NCBI RefSeq assembly: GCF_905475395.1
Contig: NC_058342.1
Span: 18,200,640-18,264,639, forward strand
Direction of reading: 5' to 3'
Origin: Chrysoperla carnea
Taxonomy: Eukaryota; Arthropoda; Insecta; Neuroptera; Chrysopidae
Length of the DNA stretch: 64,000 nucleotides
Shown: positions 23,041 to 33,000 of the stretch, piece by piece
Layout: each line of letters begins with the position of its first letter
Position numbering within the stretch: the stretch's first letter is position 1
Notes under the pieces: generated by a model
Databases searched by the model: none
Seen by the model: only the letters and a program-made list of their open reading frames with translations
Told to the model about the DNA's origin: nothing
Program-made: the position numbers and the translations under genes

Positions 23041-23091
23041 AAATACAAAAAACTGATCTAGGAAATTGGGGCAAAAATCGAAATTTATTAA

Positions 23092-23460
23092 AAATAGTAA
23101 TTATATGTCAAGAGTATTAGGAGAGCATCTGTAAAAACTAACATGTTTGCCTAATAATGTTTTGAGTATTATATGTTTAGAGTCTTAGGAGAGCATCTGT
23201 GAAAACTAATATGTTTTCCTAATAAACTTATAACTTAAATTTATTTAAATTTATGATATTTTTTCGTTCAAATTGTTTGTCTAGAGTGATTTTGCCTAAG
23301 CAATACATTTTTAAACCGTGAGTACATTTTTCGTCAAACCTAGACATAATAAGCTTGAAAATGAGGGGTCAATCATGGAATTTCATAAAGGAATAAGGAA
23401 GATAAGGGTAGGACAGAAAAAAACTTGCTAGCGTAATAATATATAAGATAAATTTCTCAG
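23092..23460. repeat. repeat family E/F copy with duplicated end
   Basis: 'ttaggagagcatctgt.aaaactaa.atgtttgcctaataa' occurs twice (about 23,120-23,160 and 23,190-23,230). The same phrase appears inverted, also twice, at about 33,570-33,690. The right part ('cgtcaaacctagacataataagctt') is shared with 14.1 kb. Confidence 0.75.
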
Positions 23461-23994
23461 GATCCTGGATTATTCTTAGTACCATCATAAAAAATTTGGC
23501 AGAATCCTAAGAATTTTAGATAATATTATAAAAGTATAGATTTAGAACATTCAACAATTTTTAGGAGAACTTCGTACAACAACCCAGATATCAACACGCT
23601 AAAATTATCCTTATTTTATAATTATTTCGCAAGTAAATATCTCGTCAGGATTCTGAGACCGCAAGATTGATTTCGACGCTACTTTCTCCACTGTGCTAAC
23701 TGAAGAAGATGCTAGGTGAAAAAGTTAGGAAAACACCGAAAATGTCTTGGTTTACAGAACTATCCGTGTTCTCTTATTTGTGAGTGTCTAGTGACTTAAT
23801 AATCACATGTATACAATGTAAATATACGTATAATAATTTCTGTTCCCCTGTTGATGCATGTCCTCTAGGATATCATAAAGAGATACATAATATTTGTTAA
23901 CAATGGAATATCAGTTTAATAGTGACCACTGTAGTGATAAGTAAAAAAAAAAAACTGAAGTTTATAAAATTGTTTTCTTGTAATTAACGTAATT
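23461..23994 (+). promoter_or_regulatory. region upstream of the fibulin start codon (5' UTR and promoter expected)
   Basis: This is the only interval that can hold the promoter-proximal 5' UTR directly before the signal-peptide exon, unless non-coding 5' exons lie further upstream. I see no clear TATA box or initiator and cannot place a transcription start. Confidence 0.35.
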
Positions 23995-24052
23995 ATGTTT
24001 AGTGCTGTGCGATTAGTGTTAACAATTCTTGCTACATTACATATCGTCGCAG
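23995..24052 (+). CDS. Fbln: fibulin exon 1: signal peptide
   Basis: [19 protein letters not shown], a short basic start then a hydrophobic core: a classic secretory signal. It ends in phase 1 at gca g|gtcagt, and the split codon g|gt completes Gly at exon 2. The exon is only 58 coding bases and lies 11 kb from exon 2. It is chosen because it is the sole upstream ATG-led hydrophobic exon with the required phase. Confidence 0.8.
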
Positions 24053-27000
24053 GTCAGTTTTGTGAATGGGTCCCCCACTATAAAAGTGACCTAAATACAA
24101 ACAATACTAACTTTAATTTTAAGTAATCTAATTTATCTTGATGCTGTTAGCCGGCTTCATCTAATTTTATTACGTGTCTGTTTACCAATTTTTTTTTCTA
24201 AGTTTAATTTATTTAAACTTGAAATTGACCGGATGCTGCCATACTGGAAACAAAATACGGGCATGTTTTGAATATTTAAAATAATACGGTGTGATTTTGG
24301 ATATTTTGAAAGTGTTTAGAAAAATATGTTTTGATTTTGATTTATTGCGAAATTTTGTGACCTACGTGTTATCGGGCTATAAATATTTTACAAATTTCGA
24401 TAAAGGTTGCGCGGAATTAACAATTTAATAAGAAATAAAATAAATTTTGAAAATTATTAACTAAATTTTCGTAATCATTTATGTGGTCAAATCTAGTGGG
24501 AGTGATTAAAAATGCTAGAAATTTTGTCCGGTATTGGGAAATAATTAGTGCTTTTTTAATCTCTCTCGATTAGTAGTCATTCAGGGTGGCTGAGTTTTAC
24601 TCCAATAATGTCCCCCTGTGGTTTCAAATACAAAACGATAACGTTTTTAGTCATATTTTCTCCTAAAATATAGACTTAGGCACGTTATCGAAGTTCAATG
24701 AGGTTGCGTTTATAAATTCGTTTCATGATTCCTAGAATGTTGAGGATGTCTGATATATTGGAAGGGCTATTTTAATCTATACACCTTAATATCTTGTTTT
24801 GTAGTGAACCAATCAAAAAATAACTTATACAAAAGTTGAAGAATTTGAGGGGGGGACATCATTTTTTGACATCAGATTGAACCTAGTTCTTCGTGTTTCT
24901 TTAATAGCTAATTTCGATCCTAAACGATAAGAGATAGAATAACACAGTAAAATTAGAAAGTTGATCCTAAAAAAAAACGAACAATTCTTGTTTAAAACCC
25001 CTTTTTCGAAAACGATAGCTTTCGGAAGAAATTTGACTTAAAAGTATGTGATTATTGCATTTAATCGAAAGAAACTAAGCTTCAAGTTTATCGATAATTG
25101 TAGGTCAAAGTCATGGACACATACGAGTGTCCTCTGTCGATTTCCCTTGACAACTTTTGACTAAAGCATTTTTCTGTAATTAGCGTATTTTCTTTCGATT
25201 AAATGCAATAATGGCATATTTTTAAGTCGCATTTCCTCCAAAAGCTAACGTTTTTCGAAAAAAATTGTTTTAAATAAAAATTATTAGTTTTTTTATGAGG
25301 ATTAACTTTCTAATTTAAAGTGTTATTCTATTTCTTACCGTTTAGGATCTAAATTGACTTAGCCAATTTTGTCCAGTCTGATGTCAGAACATGTTCCCCA
25401 TCAAACTCTGTAACTTTGGCTTATGTTATTTTTTTATTGGTTAACTACAAAACGAGATATTTAGTTTTATATATGTATTAAAATGGCCCACCATGCATAT
25501 ACATTTTCCCTTTCCCGGTATGTAAACTTGTTTCCTTGGCAGAACGATGTTGTAAAAGCGGCAGCTGTCAGTTATTAAGGGGGATTTACAATTTTTCGAC
25601 GTTTTAAAATTTTAACTCATCCTTACAGCCCCTGTAAATTGAGTTAGAGGGTGGAAAGTTTGTATGCAGTTTTAGTTATTTAACAAATTGCCTGTTGACA
25701 ATTTTAACATAAATCATTAGCAATGTTGGTTAGTGTTATATATTGGTTATATATTTTTAGGTTAAATGCAAAACGTAAATTAAAATTACAATAAAATGAT
25801 AAAAATTAATGCCCCGGGTGAGGATCGAACTCACGACCTTAAGATTATGAGACTTACGCGCTACCTACTGCGCTACCGAGGCTTATATTTGATTGACAAT
25901 ATTCAAGCAATTTGATTTCCGTATTTAGGTTTATTTTTTTAGTGATCAACTTTACACGTCTTTTGCTATAATTTTAGTGATTTCTTTATAAGAGCTTTTA
26001 AAACTTGTATGATTCTTAAATTTAAAATTGTTGTACATAATTAAAGTTAAGCCTAAATACAGTATTTCCACAATACATTCTTTAAAGATTGCAGCATGTA
26101 TTGGAAAAGAAAAGTAATTATTGACATCCAATGCCCATAACTCAGAAATGTTTGTATTTGGATCATCGTCCCATTGAGACTTTGGATCAAGATACACAAA
26201 AACTCCCAAATTGAGTAAATTTGGCCGATATCCAATTTCCATAAGATTAGTGCGGGGTACCATATCAATCATACCATTAGTAGTGTAAATAAGAAGTTTT
26301 AAATATTCTGAAGTCTAGAGAATACTTTCGAAATTTTTTGGTGCCTTCACGGGTAAACAGTGATGTTTACAAAAAAATGTTCCAATCAAAAGTTGTTTAT
26401 TTGTTTATAAGGATCATTTTTTGTATATAAACTTTTGTTCTATATCGGTTTACAAGATGAAATTTTGCGTAAAATCGTGTAACATAAAAAATAGACAAAC
26501 TTTGAAAATCTAAATCTTCGAAATTATTGGTCCAGTAAAAACCTGTTTTTAGCTCAAATTGTTGAAAATTTAATTTTCTTTAAAAATATAATACAATTTT
26601 TGAGGAAAAACTAGTCCTTCCGTATAAGGTTGTTTATTGTTTATAAGGATCATTTTTTGTATATAAACTTTTGTTCTATATCGGTTTACAAAATGAAATT
26701 TTGCGTAAAATCGTGTAACATAAAAAATAGACAAACTTTGAAAATCTAAATCTTCGAAATTATTGGTCCAGTAAAAACCTGTTTTTAGCTCAAATTGTTG
26801 AAAATTTAATTTTCTTTAAAAATATAATACAATTTTTGAGGAAAAACTAGTCCTTCCGTATAAGGTCAAAATTTTCGAGGTTTTTCTTATTTTTCGACAT
26901 GACCCGGTCGTTTTCCGAGGTCAAAAACTTGCATTTAACATTTCAAACAACATATCAAAAAATCAAAAATCCCTCATTTGATTCAAGGTTCACCCTCTTT

Positions 27001-30000
27001 TCATGTATAATTTGATTGAATTATATGTATAATCGTCCCAGTGAGCGAAAATTTCGCATCGTGCAACAGTTCGAGGAAACTGTAGTCATTGGAGTTTGAA
27101 TAAGGCGTTTGAATGATCGAAGCACTGACTTTAGAGTCACGTCTTCATCAAGAAACCTGCAACTTTGGAGTACCAAAAAGTCAATATCTGTTATACCAAA
27201 AATAACCCCCAAGTTATACCAAAAATAGCCCCCCGAAACGGCAACGTGGAGAGTCATATAGAAAATTGGCTAGATCGAATAAACTGCTGTAGAAGGTCCA
27301 ACGGCAGGCTTACTATTGGATTTTAAAAATATAAATAAGATGTAAATATAACATTTTGTGTGTTTAAAAATAATTTTAGTGTATGCATTTTTAAAGATTA
27401 TGATATTAATTCAAGCATTTGCTTAATTAACCTTGACATTCCCTACATCGAGTACGAGTAATTTATTAATCAAAAATAAAATTTAAGTGTTACTACATTG
27501 TGGAAGATAATGGTTTATTACTTTTGTTTTTAATGAAAATTTATTTGGGAAAAATAAATCCCTGGTGGAAAAAATATTTGAAGAAAGAATAAGAAATTCT
27601 GAAAAAGTCTTAGGAACTTTGAATTTCTCAACGTTTTCGGACTAATTCAGAGTTGAGTTCTTAATACTTTTTTAAAGTTTCTAAGACTTTTTCAGAGTTT
27701 CCTAAGACTTATTAAGACTTTTTTTTTTCAAATATTTTTTCCACCAGGGATGAAAAAAAATCTGTTGTAAATTTTTAAAACTCAATTCTGTAAAAATTCT
27801 AAAAATATTGTTTTTAATTTTTTTAATATTTTAAAGGTAGAAGAAGGAAGAGGTTTGGAAAGGGGGTAGAATTATCGGGATCAAAAACTATAAGATAATA
27901 ATTGGATACAAGTGAAATTTTTAAAATTTTAAAGCACCCGAAAAAAAGGAATAAATTTCCAATGCTCTAGCTCAGTGCACAAATCCTTAAAAATTGCAAC
28001 AAACATTAGTTGTCAGCGCAGGTCAAGCTCTCAAAAAAGGTGATTGGCACGGCCAGCCACTCGCAGATCGGTCAAGTGCGAGTGGAAGTGTTCAACAAAT
28101 CTGACTAAGCATCCCCATAAAACTTAAAATATTTTGAAATAAGAATATGGCGTAAATTAAATAAAAGAATGTCAGAAAATGGCTCTTTTTTTCAACTTGA
28201 TTTGCCCGTAAAAAAAAAAGGAACAATAGTAGACTACTAGAGTTTTGGAGGGGAAAGGCATTAATTACGCATAAAATGAATAAGATTTAATAAAATCAGT
28301 CAAAGAGAACTCAAAATATGATGGTAGTCGATTTGAAAAACACCATTTCAGGAAAATTGACATTAGGCAAAATATATTTTTTTTTTGTAATGATAATAAT
28401 AATGGGGTTTAACCTCCGTTTCTCTGGCATATACGCCTATAACAGAGGCCACCCACATCATTATTTGTTAAGCTTTATTTATATAATTACAACATATTTA
28501 CAATTACATTTTGATGTGGGTTGAGTCGGTTACTTCGTTCTTATTCAGGCGACGACAATGTGATCAATTCTGCACTCCCATTAATTATAAATTGTTCACA
28601 CAGCCGCTGCCTGGATTCGAACCCTCAACGTAATTCTAGATCGACAAACAATCGAGGACAAACGCCTTAGACCGCTCGGCCATTTAGGCTCTTCTTTTTG
28701 TAACTAATAGTACCTACAATTAAAATAAATATCTAAAAGGAAAAAATTGATGAATTTTCATGAATTTTTCCACAGTTGTTTATTAGAAGGTTGTAATACC
28801 CTTTTTTGGGGGTAGATGGGGATCTTTTACAAATAAAAAAAAAAAAATGTTTATCAAATATTTTAAAAAGTTCAACTAAAAGTTCTAGCTGATTTAATTG
28901 TGCACATTTTTTTTCGACTTTCTACTTCAAAATTGACTTAGATATGCCAATTTTAAAATATAATTTTTTTGCTCTGTCAATCATAAAAAAGTATCCATCT
29001 TGTAAACCGTTAGAGAATGAACAAAAGCGTAAATGTAAAAGTTATTCTCTATAAAAAACCAACAACTTTTATTTGAATCATTCTGTAGACATCACTGTTT
29101 ACCCGTGAGGTCGCAACATAGGAAAAAACTTTGGTGTTCATTTTCTCCAAAACTATAAAAAAAAGTGTGTTGAAAATTTTCAGATTAACTTCAAGTAGTG
29201 GTTTTGTGAAACATTCTAGAAAAAGAAGAACAAGTTGCAGAAAATTATTTCGAAATTTTTGAAAATATTTTGGAGACGCCCTCACGGGTAAAAAGGGATG
29301 TTTAGAAAAAAATATTTCAAACAAAAATTGTTTATTTTTTTATAAGACATAACTTTTAGATTTAAAGTTTTGTTCTGTCTCTAATGGTTTACAATAGTCA
29401 ATATGGCCTTTTTTTTATTGAATGGGGTAAAATTTCTAGAAAATTACTTTCAAATATTTTCAATTATTGAGCACAATTAAATCAGCTAGAACTTTTTTTA
29501 AAATTTGATACATAAAACCCCAAATACTCCCCAAAAAAGGGGGTTAGGCCCCTGACAGTGGAAAATTTCAAAGATGCATGAATTTTTCTTTGTTACCATG
29601 ATATTTAATTTAATTTTGTTGTGTTATAAGTATAATGGTACATTAATAAAAAATTTATTATTATTATTATTTTTATTTATTCTAAAAATATTTATTTGCA
29701 ATCTGTAAGAGATAAGTAAATTTCTAATCATCAGTAGATGTTACAAGTTGTAACTTACAACCCCTCCCCCTTTAAAGTGACCGTCTGATTAAATATATTC
29801 AAAATAAATATTAACAATTGATATTAGACAAACTATTTTCAACCCTCTCTGATTTTAAATTATAATATTTTTAACCCTTACAATATATAATTTTGTACAA
29901 ACAAATTTCACCCTATGCAGGTTGTGGCAGCGTAAGAGTGCGGAAAATTTGAGGGCGAAATTTTATCGTTGGTGCTTCAGGTTCAATGAATATTGAACTA

Positions 30001-33000
30001 GTGTGTGTTCAGGTTTCCCTCACCACTTTTTCAGGAGGTGTAAATACACTTTGTCCCGATCGACCTAAAAATCGTTATACGTAATCTCTATTACTTACGT
30101 TAAAATTCCAAAAAGAATTTTTGTTTAATTAAGGCTGTTACCATAGATATTGGATCTAAAGTTTTTTGTCTGTTAATTCTAAGCGGTACAAACATTAAAA
30201 TAAATTTAAACTAGGTAGATATCATCTAAATGGGGAAAGGCCATACTTCTCGAAATATGGAATATTTAACTTTGTTCAAAAAAAATAGTATATTTTGGGG
30301 ACAAAATATGTACGACAATGAAACTTTGTTAATTGACTTTCGCTTGGTACTAGAAATGACGATTTGTCGACCCCTACCAAAATTTAGGTGTCTTACTACC
30401 TCCCAGGGAGTATGAGCAGGGAGGAATTTGAAAAAAAATACAAATTACAAAGCATCAAATAAAAAAAAAGTTCAAATAAAAGTTTAACTGATTTATTTGT
30501 GCACATTTTTCTTTCGACTTTCTACCTTCAAAATTGACCGAGGTATGTCAATTTTAAAATGGAATTTAATGCATTTTTATTACTTATTGTTGTTGTTTAC
30601 ATTTAATCATGCACACGATAGTTACATCATGGTCTATTCGACTATATTTTGATATAATATGATAAATACAGGCGTAAACTAAATACATATTGACAAATAT
30701 CTTGTCTAGTAATCTTAATTAAAGGGAATTGAAAAAAATACACTCGAACCAGGACTTGAACCCGGACTTCTTGGATTCATGTCAAGCGCCCTACCAATTA
30801 GGCTATTCGAGTTCTAGACACGAATGCAATTTTTTCAATTCTCTTTAATTAATGCATTTTTGTTTGAATCTTTTTTCGTAAAACATCAGTGTTTATTCCT
30901 GAGGGCGGTGCTTAGGAAAAACTTTGGTGTCCATTTTCTCCAAATCTGTAAAAGATAGAGACTTGAAAATTTTCAAGTAGTCTTGTGAAACATTCTCGAA
31001 AGTCGAAAAATAATTCTGGAAAATACTATCAAGTGTAATAAATATTTTTGAGTTGCTCTTACGGGTAAACAGTGGTGTTTACAAAAAAAAATTTGAATTA
31101 AATTTTTTTTATAATAAATAACTTATGTTTAAACTGTTGTTCTATCTCTAACGGTTTACGAGGTTTTTATACCATGTATATGAAATATACCAAGGTATAC
31201 TAAGTTTAGTCCCTAGTTTGTATTGATGCTGTGAAAAAAATTTTGGCATAGATGTTCATAAAATCATCTAATTATTCCATTTCCGCTTGTCTGTCTGACT
31301 GTCTGTCGACTGTCGTCTGTCGCCTGTCTGTGGTCTGTCTGTCGTCAGTCCGTCTGTCATCACGATTACTCAAAAACGAAAAGAGATATCAAACTGAAAT
31401 TTGTACAACTTACTTAAAACGTAAAAAGTGAGGCCGAGTTCGTAAATGAGCAACATAGGTTAATTGGATCTTGGGTCACTGTGTACCCGTGAGAGCGCAA
31501 ATCGTATAGTATGTATTATATGGGAATATCAGTTATATATGTGTGACATGTAGGATGTATGTGTAATGTGACAGAGTAATCAACACTTTCTATACATGGT
31601 ATTTCAACAATTTACTCAGTCAATTGTTTGTATTCACTTGTTTTCTTTCATTTGAGTGAACGTTCAAAAAAATCTAGAAAATACTTTTGGAAATTTTCAA
31701 AATTATTTTCAAAAATTTTTTTTTGTATTTCTAGATTGTATCACAAGACCACTAGTTGAAGCTACGTGCAATTTTTCAACTCTCTATATTTTATAATTTT
31801 GAAAAAATGGACAGCAAAGTTTATTTATTCCTAAGTTGCTCCCTCACGGGTAAACAGTAATGTTTACGAAATTATGTTTTAATCAAAGGTTAAAATTTCC
31901 TCACTGCTCATAACACCTGAAAGGGTGTAGGACGCCTAAATTTTGCTAGGAATCGGCCGATCTTCATTTCTAGTACCAAGATAAAGTTAATTAACAAAGT
32001 TTCATTGCGGTATATAAGTTACCGTCAAACTGTCATATGTAGTCTTTCTTTATAGCAAGTGTATGTGCGACAATAGAAAAAGTTTTTTCTTTGGCTTTAA
32101 CTATTTAGAATGATAGCTTCTTAGTTTCAACTCATTTTACCGTTTTCAGACAAAATATCGATTTTTTTCAGAAATATCTCGGCTAACGTATACCGATTTT
32201 TACTACTTTAAAATTTGGCAACGCATGGGTTTTTTGAAACTTCATTGACCCCTTAAAAAACGATTAATTTTTGTCTTAAATTTACCACATTTGTGTGCCA
32301 TTGCGACCTACTCTATTAACTTGCCAAAAATTCGAACATTCTGAAGCGGCAATAACTGTTAGTTTAGTTTATAGATATAATACCATACATGAGTTTAAAG
32401 TTCATAGTGTTATTTTTTTATCAAATTTTCTGGGCAAGTTTTAATCTGACTCAACGTTCTAGCTAAAATTATTTATTTCTGCAATATTATCTTACTCTGT
32501 ATATATGAAATATATATCAGGGTATACTAATTTTAGTCCCAATTTTGTTACGCTTAGAAATTTTGAAGATACGAACAAAATTTTGATATATCTAATCATA
32601 AAATCAACTAATTAGTCTATTTCAAAACCAAAAAGAGATATCAATTTTTATACCGTGTTCAGGCCGTAAAGAGTAATTTTGAGTTAATAATTGAGCTACA
32701 TGAGTCAATTGGGTCTTGGGTTCGTGCACTCCATCTCGTAAACCGTTAGAAACAGTACAAAAGTTTAGATGTAAAAAAATGTTCCTTATAAAAAATAAAC
32801 AACTTTTGTTTGAAACATTTTTTCGTAAATATCATTGTGAGGAAGCAAATTAGAGCAAAAGTTTGGTGCCCATTTTCTTTTAAAACTATACAAGATGAAA
32901 GTTTGTAGGTAGCTTCAATTAAAGAACCTTAAAAAATTTAAAAAAAAGAAAACAAAAATTTTCAAAATTTTCGAAAGCCAAATGGAAATTTGTTGGTTTT

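Larger units (their letters stand above)
21979..23088 (-). mobile_element. Penelope-like retroelement fragment with inverted terminal repeats
   Basis: Two long copies of a terminal repeat lie head to head: about 21,979-22,275 and, inverted, about 22,785-23,088. Each runs through 'ttgccccaatttcctag', 'ataaatacgtatttcgacta', 'catcatcagtaagaattagc', 'tttggtggcggac' and 'acagtatctgtcaaattgt'. Between them sits a minus-strand GIY-YIG endonuclease coding region. GIY-YIG at the C-terminus plus hammerhead-bearing terminal repeats in direct or inverse order is the known make-up of Penelope-like elements. The reverse transcriptase is missing, so this is a 5'-truncated copy. Confidence 0.88.
30230..32060. 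repeat. nested repeat block bracketed by a 110-bp inverted repeat
   Basis: 'gcaatgaaactttgttaatt..cttggtactagaaatga' occurs at about 30,318-30,425 (plus) and inverted at about 31,905-32,020. Between them lie the same foldback composite as at 28.9 kb (30,466-30,575 and 30,850-31,160), a SINE B inserted into it, and a family D copy (31,167-31,505). Confidence 0.65.

Noticed and set aside
27021..27257. 78-codon minus frame
   Set aside because: The complementary strand shows better (still weak) transposase-like reading; neither is supportable as a gene.
28391..28694. tRNA gene call on the head of SINE A
   Set aside because: The cloverleaf is imperfect, three copies share a non-tRNA body and ATT tail, and target duplications surround the whole unit.
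31286..31360. CRISPR-like or regulatory array of GTCTGT units
   Set aside because: Irregular microsatellite expansion within the family D repeat; no spacer structure, and CRISPR is not expected in this kind of genome.
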